DNA from: Paenibacillus pasadenensis
Lineage (GTDB): Bacteria; Bacillota; Bacilli; Paenibacillales; Paenibacillaceae
Assembly (NCBI RefSeq): GCF_023715725.1
Contig: NZ_JAMBOT010000005.1
Location: forward strand, 124,001 to 188,000
DNA: 64,000 bases
Direction of reading: 5' to 3'
The translations under genes and the position numbers were made by a program. A model generated the notes under the pieces. The model was given only the letters and a program-made list of their open reading frames with translations. It ran no database searches and was not told the DNA's origin. Below, in pieces: positions 1-8,621 of the stretch (within the stretch, counting starts at the first letter, position 1; each line of letters begins with the position of its first letter).

Positions 1-549
1 AAGCATAAACAGCTGTGGCTGCTGCTGATCATCCTGCCGACATGGATCAACCTGCTGCTGAAGGTGTACGCATTTCTCGGCATTTTTGGCACGTACGGAG
101 CGGTCAACAAAACGCTGGAATGGATCGGCATCGGCACGCAGCAAATTCTGTTCACCGACTTCAGCTTTGTGTTTGTGTCGGTGTATATTTTCATTCCGTT
201 TATGATTTTGCCGATTTTTAATGCGCTGGAGGAATTGAATCCTTCGCTCGTATTCGCGGCGCGTGATCTTGGCGCTTCCGCATGGACGACGTTCAGCAAG
301 GTGGTCTTTCCGCTGACCATCGACGGCGTGAAGGCTGGCTGCCAAGCCGTGTTTATTCCGGCGCTGTCGCTGTTCATGATTACGCGGCTTGTCGCCGGCA
401 ACCGGGTCATTACGCTCGGCACGGCGATTGAGCAGCATTTTCTGGTCACCCAGGATTGGGGCATGGGCTCAACGATTGCGGTATTCCTCATTATCGTCAT
501 GGTGCTCATCATGTTTGCGGCCGGACAAAGAAAGGCGGGATCAAGATGA
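1..549 (+). CDS. potB: Spermidine/putrescine ABC transporter permease (PotB-like), 3' part
   Basis: Inner-membrane permease of a polyamine ABC importer; 182 codons are visible and the reading frame is open to the window edge, so the start lies upstream. Several hydrophobic segments are visible. The cytoplasmic loop that docks the ATPase (EAA loop, with the AARDLGAS motif) is at about 255-290. The stop overlaps the start of the next gene (ATGA), and the following genes are a second permease and a PotD-like binding protein, the classic potABCD order. The ATPase gene is expected just upstream, outside the window. Family assignment is strong; choice between spermidine, putrescine or related amines cannot be read from sequence. 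Confidence 0.88.
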   Translation, partial: KHKQLWLLLIILPTWINLLLKVYAFLGIFGTYGAVNKTLEWIGIGTQQILFTDFSFVFVSVYIFIPFMILPIFNALEELNPSLVFAARDLGASAWTTFSKVVFPLTIDGVKAGCQAVFIPALSLFMITRLVAGNRVITLGTAIEQHFLVTQDWGMGSTIAVFLIIVMVLIMFAAGQRKAGSR

Positions 550-1394
550 ATGAAACCCGCAAATGGCGCTGGTCCCATCTGTATCTGATTGCTGTGTTTG
601 CGATCATGTACGCGCCTATTTTTTATTTGACGTTTTACTCGTTCAACAGCGGCGGCACGATGCACGGGTACGAAGGCTTCACGCTGGACTGGTACCGCGA
701 GGTGTTCGCCGATACGCGCCTGCTCATCATCGTCCTGAATACGCTTGTCATCGCGCTGCTGTCCGGGCTGATGTCCACCGTGCTCGGCGTGCTGGGCGCG
801 CTGGCGATTTATGAGGTGCGCCGCCGCCGTACGAAAAACACGCTGCTCAGCTTCAACAACGTGCTGATCGTCAGCCCCGATGTCATCATCGGCGCGTCTT
901 TTCTCATTATGTTCACGATGATTGGCATCAAGCTCGGCTTTGTGTCGGTGCTGATGTCGCATATCGCGTTCAGCGTTCCGATCGTCGTGCTGATGGTGCT
1001 GCCGAAGCTGCAGGAGATGAGCCCTACGCTCATCGATGCCGCGCGCGATCTGGGCGCAAGCCGCCTGCAGGTATTGACCGGCGTTGTGCTGCCGTTTATC
1101 CGCCCCGGCATTTTTGCGGGATTTTTCATGGCGCTGACGTACTCGCTGGATGACTTTGCGGTAACGTTTTTTGTAACGGGCAACGGTTATTCCACGCTGT
1201 CGGTAGAGATTTACTCCCGCGCGCGGCAGGGCATTTCCCTGTCGATCAATGCGCTGTCCACGCTTATCTTCCTGTTCACGATGCTGCTCGTCGCCGGTTA
1301 TTATTTTATCACTAGACGCGGCGGAACAGGAGCGCAGCATGCGGCGGGACGGGGCGGGGCTGCTGCCGGAGCCGGAAAGGAGGGGTCCCGTTGA
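546..1394 (+). CDS. potC: Spermidine/putrescine ABC transporter permease (PotC-like)
   Basis: Second permease of the polyamine importer, 282 aa, the usual length for PotC. The ATG start overlaps the potB stop by four bases (ATGA), which implies translational coupling. About six membrane segments are seen, the first at residues 10-32. The EAA loop (LIDAARDLGAS) begins near residue 162 and would contact the ATPase. A short alanine/glycine-rich basic tail ends the protein. The stop overlaps the next gene's TTG start by four bases, so potB, potC and potD are tightly coupled. Confidence 0.9.
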   Translation: MNETRKWRWSHLYLIAVFAIMYAPIFYLTFYSFNSGGTMHGYEGFTLDWYREVFADTRLLIIVLNTLVIALLSGLMSTVLGVLGALAIYEVRRRRTKNTLLSFNNVLIVSPDVIIGASFLIMFTMIGIKLGFVSVLMSHIAFSVPIVVLMVLPKLQEMSPTLIDAARDLGASRLQVLTGVVLPFIRPGIFAGFFMALTYSLDDFAVTFFVTGNGYSTLSVEIYSRARQGISLSINALSTLIFLFTMLLVAGYYFITRRGGTGAQHAAGRGGAAAGAGKEGSR

Positions 1395-2467
1395 AAAGCC
1401 TGATCCGCTCGTTCGCAGCGATTCTCGTAGCGGCGCTTGGCTGCCTGTATTTGGCGACCTATCTTAATTCCAGTGAAGGTTATTCCGGCTCCAATACGCT
1501 GACGATCTACAACTGGGGCGACTATATCGATCCCGAGCTGCTGGACCAGTTCCAGAAGGAAACGGGCATTACGGTCATTTATCAAACGTTTGATTCCAAC
1601 GAAGCGATGATGACCAAGATCCAGCAGGGAGGCACGACATACGATCTGGCCGTCCCGTCGGAGTACGCCATCGATAAAATGAAGCAGGAGGATCTGCTGC
1701 TGCCGATCGACCACTCCAAGCTGCCGAATTTGAAGCATATCGACGAGCGTTTCCTCGATCTGAGCTTTGATAAGGGGAATGCCTACTCGATTCCGTATTT
1801 CTGGGGCACGGTCGGCGTGGTGTATAACCCCGAGCTTGTGCCGGAGGATATTAAGTTCGCCAGCTGGGACGACCTGTGGGACCCCCGTCTTGGCAACAGC
1901 ATTATGCTGGTGGACGGGGCGCGCGAGGTGATCGGCTTCGGCCTGAACAGCCTGGGCTACTCCTTGAACGATACAAAGGAGGAGCATTTGCAGGAAACGC
2001 TCGCCAAGCTGCAGAAGCTGACGCCAAACGTGAAAGCTATTGTCGGCGACGAGATCAAAATGCTGCTGGCCGGAGAGGAAGCCGCCGCAGGCGTCGTCTG
2101 GTCGGGGGATGCCGCGGAAATTATGGACGAGAACGACAAGCTCGACTATATCATTCCGAAGGAAGGCTCCAACGTCTGGTTTGACAATATGGTTATTCCG
2201 CGTACGGCGCGCAACCTGGAGGGAGCGCACAAGTTCATGAACTTCATGCTTGATCCCGCCAATGCGGCCAAAAACGCCGAGTATGTCGGGTATTCCACGC
2301 CGAACAAGGAGGCAATTCCGCTGCTGCCGGAGGATATCTCCTCCGATGAGCGGTTTTATCCGCCTCCGCAGCTGACCTCGCGCCTTGAGGTGTACAACAA
2401 CCTTGGCAAGCGCATGCTGGCGCACTACAATGAGCTGTTTCTGGAGTTTAAAATGCACCGGAAATAA
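1391..2467 (+). CDS. potD: Spermidine/putrescine-binding protein (PotD-like)
   Basis: Extracytoplasmic substrate-binding protein of the polyamine importer, 358 aa. The start is TTG inside a TTGA overlap with the potC stop, preceded by a strong AAAGGAGG site. The N-terminus is a hydrophobic segment with Cys18 in an ALGC context; this is a weak lipobox, so the protein could be a lipoprotein or simply membrane anchored. The mature part opens with TIYNWGDYIDPELL, typical of the PotD/PotF family, and has an aspartate- and tryptophan-rich ligand region. It is the last gene of the operon, followed 20 bp later by a clear terminator. Confidence 0.9.
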   Translation: MKSLIRSFAAILVAALGCLYLATYLNSSEGYSGSNTLTIYNWGDYIDPELLDQFQKETGITVIYQTFDSNEAMMTKIQQGGTTYDLAVPSEYAIDKMKQEDLLLPIDHSKLPNLKHIDERFLDLSFDKGNAYSIPYFWGTVGVVYNPELVPEDIKFASWDDLWDPRLGNSIMLVDGAREVIGFGLNSLGYSLNDTKEEHLQETLAKLQKLTPNVKAIVGDEIKMLLAGEEAAAGVVWSGDAAEIMDENDKLDYIIPKEGSNVWFDNMVIPRTARNLEGAHKFMNFMLDPANAAKNAEYVGYSTPNKEAIPLLPEDISSDERFYPPPQLTSRLEVYNNLGKRMLAHYNELFLEFKMHRK

Positions 2468-2486
2468 GCTGTGTTTCGAACGGACT

Positions 2487-2518
2487 CTCTCAAGCCAACC
2501 GGCTTGAGAGTTTTTTTT
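2487..2518 (+). terminator. Intrinsic terminator of the pot operon
   Basis: A perfect 10 bp stem (CTCTCAAGCC with GGCTTGAGAG) with a 4 nt loop is followed by eight T residues. It lies 20 bp after the potD stop. Confidence 0.95.
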
Positions 2519-2543
2519 GCCCAGCACACTTTTCCGGCTCACG

Positions 2544-2572
2544 TTGACAAAGGGAATCGGGAACGGGATAAT
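2544..2572 (+). promoter_or_regulatory. Sigma-A-type promoter of the AraC/siderophore regulator
   Basis: TTGACA at 2544-2549 and GATAAT at 2567-2572 are separated by 17 bp. A Fur box starts 3 bp downstream of the -10 and would cover the transcription start. Confidence 0.75.
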
Positions 2573-2574
2573 AT

Positions 2575-2589
2575 TGAGAATTGTTATCA
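2575..2589. promoter_or_regulatory. Fur box upstream of the AraC/siderophore regulator
   Basis: TGAGAATTGTTATCA matches 13 of 15 positions of the Bacillus 7-1-7 Fur consensus TGATAATNATTATCA. It sits directly after the -10 hexamer, a position expected to block transcription when iron is plentiful. Confidence 0.8.
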
Positions 2590-2638
2590 ATTAGATCGGG
2601 GAACCTTCGGTTCCGCTTTGCGTGAAGGAGGAAGGAAC

Positions 2639-4228
2639 TTGTCGTCTATAGGTGCTGCGCCGCCGCCTGGAACGATGTTTGGCTTTCCGCTGCGGATTCA
2701 TAAGCTGGAGGACGGGGTGGCAGGCGGGCTGGCCGGAAATTCCTCCAGCTCTTTGCTGATCGTCGTATGGGAAGGGCGGTTGAACGGGCTGACCTTGGAG
2801 GGCATGCTGGATGGTCCGCTGGAGCTGTCTCCTGGTGAGCTGCTGCTGCTGCCTCCGGGCAGCGATGTCCGTTTGGAAGCGGGGCGAGCTGCGGCGGGCA
2901 TACTGCTTGAGCTTGAATTGCACGGTGGTACGGAGTCAACGCAGAATCGGCTTCGTCCGATTCGGGCAGACAAGGAAACGATCTCCGCCGCCAAAAGTCT
3001 GGCCTTCGGCTGGAGCGCTTCCCGGCAGCAGCCTTGGCAGCTGCAAGCTCTTTTCATTGAACTAATGAAGCAAATCCATCACGATCTGCAACGAAGGGAA
3101 GCCGAGCCGGAATCGTGGATGGAGGATAGCTTGCTCTATATCCATTCCCAATATTGGGATGATATGAGCCGGGACCGGCTTGCCGAACGAGCAGGAGTCA
3201 GTCCGGAACACTTCTCGCGTTGCTTTCGGAAAAGAACAGGGGCTTCTCTGACGGATTATTTGACGTTGCTGCGCGTACGGAAGGTTCAAGAAAAGATATT
3301 GTCCGGCCATTCGGGTACGCTCGATCAGCTCGCCCGGCAGGTCGGATACAGCGACGGTTTATATTTGAGCCGTAAGTTCAAACAGCTGACCGGGACCGCT
3401 CCTTCCCGCTATAACAAGACTGTGTTAAGACCGGCGGCGCTTAATGTCAACCACAGCGCATCGCTTTGGGCGCTTGGCATCCGGCCGGAGTGGGGAATCT
3501 TCTCCGAATGGTTCGTTCGAACGCATGGAGCGCGCCCGGTTCGCAACGCTCAAATGCTGCTGGGCGGACGGGAGGCGCTGGAGCCCGAAGTGGAGCCGCC
3601 GGATGTCATTTTAAGCTACGAGTCGGAAAATCCGGAGCACAGGCTGCTGGAGCTCGGCCCTGTCGTACAGCTGCCGCATCGCCGGATAAGCTGGCAGGAT
3701 CAGTTTCGGCTCATTGCCGATATGACAGATCGGCGCTCCTATGCGGAGAAGCTGCTCAGCCGCATCGGCGAAAAATCCGAACGGCTGCGAGAAAGGCTTG
3801 GACAGCGATACGGTGAAGGGCGCACTGCAATCATATGGGAGATTGGCCGGAACAAGGCATATGCCATCTGTGCAAGCAACGGCAGAGGCGCCCAGCTGTT
3901 ATACGGCGATCTCGGCTTTCGTATGCCGCTGCGTATGCTTGACACGGAATGGGAACAGAAGGGCTATGTGGAAGCGGCATTGGAAGAGCTTCCTCTCTAT
4001 GACGCGGACTTTGTTTTTGTAACGGGAGCTCCAGGCTCAATCGAATCCGCCGAAAGGTGGGAGCGCATGATGCGCTCCGAGCCCTGGCTGGCGATGAAGG
4101 CGGCCGCTGAGGGCCGAGTTCACATGCTTGATTCCTCGGAGCTGTTTTTTGGTTATGATCCGCTGTCGAGCGAAGCGCAGCTGCACAAGCTGGAGGAAGT
4201 ATTGCTCTTCAAGCCTGCTGCTCCTTAA
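2639..4228 (+). CDS. AraC-family regulator fused to a siderophore-binding domain (Btr-like)
   Basis: Predicted iron-siderophore-sensing activator, 529 aa. Residues about 1-150 are a cupin-like or linker N-terminal part. Residues 160-260 hold the AraC double helix-turn-helix (SRDRLAERAGVSPEHFSRCF, then a second helix pair ending near PSRYNK). Residues 273-525 resemble the FeuA-type periplasmic binding fold. This architecture and length match Bacillus Btr, which binds bacillibactin and activates the feu uptake genes. The TTG start was chosen because AAGGAGG lies about 7 nt upstream. A Fur box and promoter precede it, and a FeuA-like gene follows. The ligand is not known from sequence. Confidence 0.85.
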   Translation: MSSIGAAPPPGTMFGFPLRIHKLEDGVAGGLAGNSSSSLLIVVWEGRLNGLTLEGMLDGPLELSPGELLLLPPGSDVRLEAGRAAAGILLELELHGGTESTQNRLRPIRADKETISAAKSLAFGWSASRQQPWQLQALFIELMKQIHHDLQRREAEPESWMEDSLLYIHSQYWDDMSRDRLAERAGVSPEHFSRCFRKRTGASLTDYLTLLRVRKVQEKILSGHSGTLDQLARQVGYSDGLYLSRKFKQLTGTAPSRYNKTVLRPAALNVNHSASLWALGIRPEWGIFSEWFVRTHGARPVRNAQMLLGGREALEPEVEPPDVILSYESENPEHRLLELGPVVQLPHRRISWQDQFRLIADMTDRRSYAEKLLSRIGEKSERLRERLGQRYGEGRTAIIWEIGRNKAYAICASNGRGAQLLYGDLGFRMPLRMLDTEWEQKGYVEAALEELPLYDADFVFVTGAPGSIESAERWERMMRSEPWLAMKAAAEGRVHMLDSSELFFGYDPLSSEAQLHKLEEVLLFKPAAP

Positions 4229-4281
4229 AGTCCAGCGACAGCTGCGCTGCATCTGGCGGACGGTGTTAGGGGGTGCATACA

Positions 4282-4313
4282 GATGCATCACGAAAGTCCA
4301 TCCCGATGCATCA
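4282..4313. promoter_or_regulatory. Direct repeat, candidate AraC-regulator binding site
   Basis: The 9 bp word GATGCATCA occurs at 4282-4290 and 4305-4313, 23 bp apart, about two helix turns. Each copy contains the palindrome GATGCATC. Spaced direct repeats upstream of a promoter are the usual arrangement of AraC-family activator sites. Assignment to the adjacent Btr-like protein is inferred. Confidence 0.45.
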
Positions 4314-4356
4314 TAGATAGGCATAGCCAAGCGAGACTGCTTTTTGTACCCTTAAT

Positions 4357-4371
4357 TGAGAATGAATATCA
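4357..4371. promoter_or_regulatory. Fur box upstream of the FeuA-like gene
   Basis: TGAGAATGAATATCA matches 13 of 15 positions of the Fur 7-1-7 consensus. It lies 25 bp before the ATG of the siderophore-binding lipoprotein gene. Confidence 0.8.
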
Positions 4372-4396
4372 ATTGAGAAAACGGGGGCACGAGGAA

Positions 4397-5401
4397 ATGA
4401 CAGCTAGATCGGGAAGTTGGACGCCTGGACGCACAAAGAGAGGAAAAGGGTGGCTGCTGGCACTGCTGCTTGCTCTGGTGCTGACGATAACGGCATGTGG
4501 AGGCGGTTCCGAAACGACGAATAGCCATAACGGGGCAACCGAGGAGGCATCCGCGAATGTTTCCGCCGCACCGGCTGGAAATTCGGAGTTCAAGAAGGTG
4601 AAAACGGTTGTTGGCGAAATTGAGATTCCTCTCCATCCAAAGCGGATCGTGGCGGAGGAGTACTTAGGCAGCCTTATCCCGCTTGGCATCAAGCCTGTTG
4701 GCGCGCCGGGATTGACGCTCCAGAACGTCTATTTTAAAGAGGCGCTGCAGGGAGTGGCCGATACGGGTGTATACGGTAAAATGAATCTTGAAAAAATCGT
4801 AGAGCTCGATCCGGATCTGATCCTCTCTTCAAGCAGCGAGAATTACGCTCAACTGAGCAAAATCGCTCCGACGGTTGTCGTTCCGTACGGGGATCTCAAA
4901 AACGCTCATGAGGAGCTGACTTATTTCGGAGAGCTGCTCGGCAAGCAGGAGGAAGCCAAAACCTGGCTGAAGGAATACGATGAACGCATTGCTGCGGCGA
5001 AGGCGAAAGTGGATCAGGCTTTGCCAGCGGAGGCAAGCTTCTCGATTCTAGAGGTTGCGGATAAGTCGATTTATGTGTACGGGGACAACTTCGGGCGTGG
5101 CGGTCAACCGGTTTATCAGGCACTGGGACGCAAGCCTCCTGCGGGCGTCGCCGATGAGCTGATGGAGAAACAGTGGGCGGAGCTAAGCCCTGAGATGGTA
5201 GGGAAATATGCAGGCGACTATCTAGTCATCACCTCCAATAGTCTGTCCTTGGAAGAACTGCGCAAGGACCCGTTATGGGGCACGCTGCCTGCATTCAAAA
5301 ATAATCGGGTGTACGTTTGGAAGGAAGAACGCTCTTGGTATTACGATCCAATCGCGGTCCTTTCCCAGACCGAAGAGCTGGCGAACTGGCTCGCCGGATA
5401 A
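4397..5401 (+). CDS. Iron-siderophore ABC transporter substrate-binding lipoprotein (FeuA-like)
   Basis: Captures ferric siderophore outside the membrane and hands it to an ABC permease, 334 aa. The N-terminus has a twin-basic stretch, a hydrophobic core, and the lipobox ITAC with Cys34. The mature part has the class III binding-protein features (VKTVVGEIEIPLHPKRIV start; DLILSSS; long central helix with KEYDERIAAAKAKV). The ATG at 4397 was chosen for its GAGGAAA site and because it gives a proper signal peptide; earlier in-frame starts exist. A Fur box is immediately upstream. No permease or ATPase genes adjoin it, so the partner transporter must be elsewhere. Confidence 0.88.
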   Translation: MTARSGSWTPGRTKRGKGWLLALLLALVLTITACGGGSETTNSHNGATEEASANVSAAPAGNSEFKKVKTVVGEIEIPLHPKRIVAEEYLGSLIPLGIKPVGAPGLTLQNVYFKEALQGVADTGVYGKMNLEKIVELDPDLILSSSSENYAQLSKIAPTVVVPYGDLKNAHEELTYFGELLGKQEEAKTWLKEYDERIAAAKAKVDQALPAEASFSILEVADKSIYVYGDNFGRGGQPVYQALGRKPPAGVADELMEKQWAELSPEMVGKYAGDYLVITSNSLSLEELRKDPLWGTLPAFKNNRVYVWKEERSWYYDPIAVLSQTEELANWLAG

Positions 5402-5412
5402 AACGATCGCTG

Positions 5413-5455
5413 ACAGCAGCTCTGTGGACTTAGGTCCGGGAGCTGCTGTTTGGCG
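5413..5455 (+). terminator. Likely terminator after the FeuA-like gene
   Basis: A 10 bp stem ACAGCAGCTC/GAGCTGCTGT encloses a smaller GGAC/GTCC stem and is followed by only a short T run, so termination may be partial. Confidence 0.6.
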
Positions 5456-5559
5456 TGGTGTGCAACATTTATCGCTTCCGGTCGTCTAAATTTGGGTGAA
5501 TATGGGATTGGATCGGTTGTATGATTCATCTAATTCAATAGAAAAGGTGGTTAATACCT

Positions 5560-6960
5560 ATGCTCCTTGGTGGAAAACGTAGCAGGAAACAGATTAACAT
5601 GACAAGGTTTGAAGGTGAGGGAATAAACTATCCTCGGAAGCAATGGCGCACGGCATCCGCTTTGCTGCTTGGAACGGCTCTTCTGCTGGGCTCTGTCTCC
5701 CCGGCTGGGGCAGCGCGAGCTGAAACGCCTGCTGTTTCAACGGAAGGTTATCCGCCAAGTCCTGTTCTGGCGGCAGAGCTGAAGCCTCTTTGGTCCATGC
5801 CTCTGGACGGCAAGGAGCAGCTTTACTCATCTGCAGCTGTTGTTGGGGATGAAATCGTTTATGCGATCTCGGGCGGAAGGCTGGTTGCCAAAAGTCTGCT
5901 AACCGGCAAGCAATTGTTCGTTTACGGAAAGGCGCTGCAGCCGGCGATTGCATTAGGAGGAAGATCGGTCTTTATCCTGCAGCAGGACGGAAGCCTCGCC
6001 GCTCTTAACGCTTCCAACGGAAAGCATATTTGGAAGACAGGCAAAGGCGCCGCTGACAAAGGCATAACTCCGGTATCGATCGGCAGCCGTGTTTATACGC
6101 AGATCGGTAATACGGTTCATGCCTGGGATGCTGCATCTGGCAAAAAACTTTGGCAGACCAAGGAAGAGCGCGCGGATTATTCAGGATCGATTGTGGGCGA
6201 AACAGACGGAATTTTGTACGTCACCTATATGGTTCAAGGCGCACTGACGGCGATCCAGCTGAACGCCATTGATGCCAAAACCGGCAAGAGCCTGTGGAAC
6301 GCCTTCCGCCAAGCTGCGCCGCTGCAAGTCAAGGACGGCCTTGTATATTCCCTTTTTGAATCGTATCCGGCCGATGACCAGACGAAAGAACGCAAGGTGA
6401 CGATAAATCTGTTTAACGCCAGGACCGGTGCAAAAAAAGGCAGCCGCGACTACATATTTAATCTGGCGGGACCGGGGGACACGCCTTATCCAAGCGGAGG
6501 ATACGGCAGTGCGAAGCTGCAGGGCAGCGATCTGTACGTGGAGACGGATACGCAGGTGCTGCGATATGACTTCAGCAGCTACAAGACAGGCATTCAGCCG
6601 CTGCAGCGATACTCCAAGCCGGGAGGAGACGTCCAGTTCGTCGCAGCTCCGCATGCCGGCCGGCTGTTTTTCAGCAACTGGCGTACGGGAGCGCTTGTTG
6701 GAGTCAAAACGGCAAACGGCCAGCATGCTGCATGGAACGGAGACAATTCGGCAGCTCGCACCGATGTGTACGGCAACGGCGTTTACATCGGACAGACGGA
6801 CGGAAGATTAATCGGCATCAATCTGGCTACGGGAAAACCTGCTTTCCAGGTGAAAACGGGGGAGCGCTACTATCGCCAAACGCTTAAAAGCGGCAGCGTT
6901 CTGCTCATTCAGTCGGGAAGCAAACTTATAGCTGTAAAACTGCCTAAGGCGCTTCTTTAA
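5560..6960 (+). CDS. Secreted PQQ-like beta-propeller repeat protein
   Basis: Exported protein of 466 aa with no recognised enzyme motif. A basic N-terminus and a hydrophobic segment (residues about 30-50) end in an Ala-rich cleavage region near AGAARAETP. The rest is a series of beta-propeller blades with the typical GDEIVYAISGGRLVAKSL, LAALNASNGKHIWK and AWDAASGKKLW pattern, that is, the PQQ-binding-like (BamB/quinoprotein) repeat. No quinone cofactor residues can be claimed; many such proteins only scaffold. AAAGGTGG is about 9 nt before the ATG. It appears monocistronic. Function unknown; a cell-surface or wall-associated role is an inference. Confidence 0.75.
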   Translation: MLLGGKRSRKQINMTRFEGEGINYPRKQWRTASALLLGTALLLGSVSPAGAARAETPAVSTEGYPPSPVLAAELKPLWSMPLDGKEQLYSSAAVVGDEIVYAISGGRLVAKSLLTGKQLFVYGKALQPAIALGGRSVFILQQDGSLAALNASNGKHIWKTGKGAADKGITPVSIGSRVYTQIGNTVHAWDAASGKKLWQTKEERADYSGSIVGETDGILYVTYMVQGALTAIQLNAIDAKTGKSLWNAFRQAAPLQVKDGLVYSLFESYPADDQTKERKVTINLFNARTGAKKGSRDYIFNLAGPGDTPYPSGGYGSAKLQGSDLYVETDTQVLRYDFSSYKTGIQPLQRYSKPGGDVQFVAAPHAGRLFFSNWRTGALVGVKTANGQHAAWNGDNSAARTDVYGNGVYIGQTDGRLIGINLATGKPAFQVKTGERYYRQTLKSGSVLLIQSGSKLIAVKLPKALL

Positions 6961-7069
6961 GCGGGGAGTTTGAGAGCAGCCTTTCATGCCAATAGGGTTG
7001 GCTCGCCGCATCATTTGCGTTACGATGGGTAAAGAATTTAAGCGCTAAGTGAAATGAGGCAAGACGTTT

Positions 7070-8362
7070 ATGTCATCTACATCTAAGACGGGTCATGTAA
7101 AGGAGCAGGCGACCAACCGTGAAGATACAGCGCGGCCGATCGCCGACCATGAGCCCGACTCCAAATCAGCCGCAGCTGTTGCGCCTTCCCGCCGCTGGGG
7201 TCTGGCCGTGATGCTCGGCTCGCTGACAGCGATTGGCCCGTTCTCGCTGGATATGTATTTGCCGGCGCTGCCGGAGCTGACCCGCGAGCTCGGCGCAGCC
7301 GATTCGCTCGGCCAGCTCAGCCTGACCGCCTGCCTGATCGGCCTTGCGGCGGGCCAGCTGCTGGCCGGGCCGCTAAGCGACGCAAGAGGGAGGCGCAAGC
7401 CGCTGCTCATCGCGCTGGGCATCTATGCGGTTGCTTCCCTGTTATGCGCCTTCAGCAGCTCGATCGGCATGCTGCTGGTCCTCCGGCTCGTGCAGGGATT
7501 GTCCGGCGCGGCCGGCATCGTCATTGCCCGGGCAATCGTTCGGGATCTATACTCCGGCACGGAGATGACCCGCTTTTTTGCCCAGCTGATGCTCATTAAT
7601 GGGGCGGCGCCGATCATCGCTCCGATCGTTGGAGCGCAGCTGCTGCGTTTTGTCGACTGGCGAGGCACCTTTGTTTGCCTGGCGGTTCTTGGCGTTATTT
7701 TGCTCGTCTCGGCAATGTGGTCGCTGCCGGAAACGCTGCCCAAGGAGCGCCGCGTCACGGGAGGACTGGGACAGACGGTCGGCAATTTCGGCCTGTTTTT
7801 AAAGGATCGCTCCTTCATGGGCGTTGTGCTGACGATGAGTCTGGTGTCCGGAGCGATGTTTGCGTACATCGGCGGCTCCTCTTTTGTGCTGCAAGAGGTG
7901 TACGGAGTTTCTGCCTCGACCTATGGATTTATTTTCGCGGCCAACGGGGTTGGCATCATTATCGCTTCGCAGCTGGCGGGACGGCTGGCGGTGAGCGTCG
8001 GCACAGAGCGACTGTTCCGCTCCGGTGTAATCATTGCGCTGTGCGGGGGAGCGGCGCTGCTGGTGTCGGTTTTGGCAGAGGCCGGATTATGGGCGGTGCT
8101 CGTCTCGCTGTTTGTCGTTGTGTCCAGTGTGGGGATTGTCGGAACAGGCGCATCGTCGCTGGCGATGGAAAATGCCGGACGGGCCTCAGGCAGCGCATCG
8201 GCGCTGCTTGGCACGCTGCAGTTCCTGATCGGGGCGCTGGCTTCGCCGCTGTCCGGTCTCGGAGGGAGCGGTACGGCGCTGCCGCTGGCCGCCGTTATCG
8301 CTGGCGCGCATGTGCTTGCTTTGTTAACGATGCTGGTGCTGCTGCGCAGGAAAGCAGCTTAA
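7070..8362 (+). CDS. MFS drug efflux transporter, Bcr/CflA family
   Basis: Proton-driven exporter of 430 aa with about twelve membrane segments. After an unusually long hydrophilic N-terminus (about 43 residues) the protein has the Bcr/CflA hallmark IGPFSLDMYLPALPEL in TM1, the motif A equivalent GPLSDARGRRKPLL in loop 2-3, and RLVQGLSGAAGIVIARAIVRD in TM4. The ATG at 7070 has only a distant TGAGG site, so the true start is uncertain, but no better in-frame site was seen. The family exports bicyclomycin, chloramphenicol or sulfonamides in other species; the substrate here is not predictable. Confidence 0.82.
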   Translation: MSSTSKTGHVKEQATNREDTARPIADHEPDSKSAAAVAPSRRWGLAVMLGSLTAIGPFSLDMYLPALPELTRELGAADSLGQLSLTACLIGLAAGQLLAGPLSDARGRRKPLLIALGIYAVASLLCAFSSSIGMLLVLRLVQGLSGAAGIVIARAIVRDLYSGTEMTRFFAQLMLINGAAPIIAPIVGAQLLRFVDWRGTFVCLAVLGVILLVSAMWSLPETLPKERRVTGGLGQTVGNFGLFLKDRSFMGVVLTMSLVSGAMFAYIGGSSFVLQEVYGVSASTYGFIFAANGVGIIIASQLAGRLAVSVGTERLFRSGVIIALCGGAALLVSVLAEAGLWAVLVSLFVVVSSVGIVGTGASSLAMENAGRASGSASALLGTLQFLIGALASPLSGLGGSGTALPLAAVIAGAHVLALLTMLVLLRRKAA

Positions 8363-8402
8363 CACGCTAATTTGAAATTCGACCGGTTGTTGGTGTTGTT
8401 CC

Positions 8403-8438
8403 GCAAAAAGCGGCTCCTCTCATGGAGCCGCTTTTTGC
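8403..8438. terminator. Bidirectional-type terminator after the Bcr/CflA gene
   Basis: A perfect 15 bp inverted repeat, GCAAAAAGCGGCTCC with GGAGCCGCTTTTTGC, has a 6 nt loop. The stem itself supplies a T run on both strands. Confidence 0.85.
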
Positions 8439-8454
8439 TGTTCCATTCCATGCT

Positions 8455-8490
8455 GTCTCCGTCTCCGTCTCCGTCTCTGTCTCCGTCTCA
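8455..8490. repeat. Hexanucleotide microrepeat, six copies of GTCTCY
   Basis: Six tandem copies of GTCTCC or a one-base variant lie between a terminator and the next promoter region. It is non-coding. Confidence 0.9.
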
Positions 8491-8621
8491 GGAACGAGGC
8501 CCGCGCCGCCTGGAGATTTAGAGCAAGTTCAATCCCGCGCCGCTTTAGCGATCGTGTGTGCCATCCTATAATCGGAGTATACAAATTAACCACTAAATTC
8601 CAGATTGAAAGGAAGGCCCCC

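Noticed and set aside
1301..2590. Long minus-strand open frame opposite potD
   Set aside because: It has no ribosome site and its translation looks like antisense of potD; the plus-strand potD matches a known family over its whole length.
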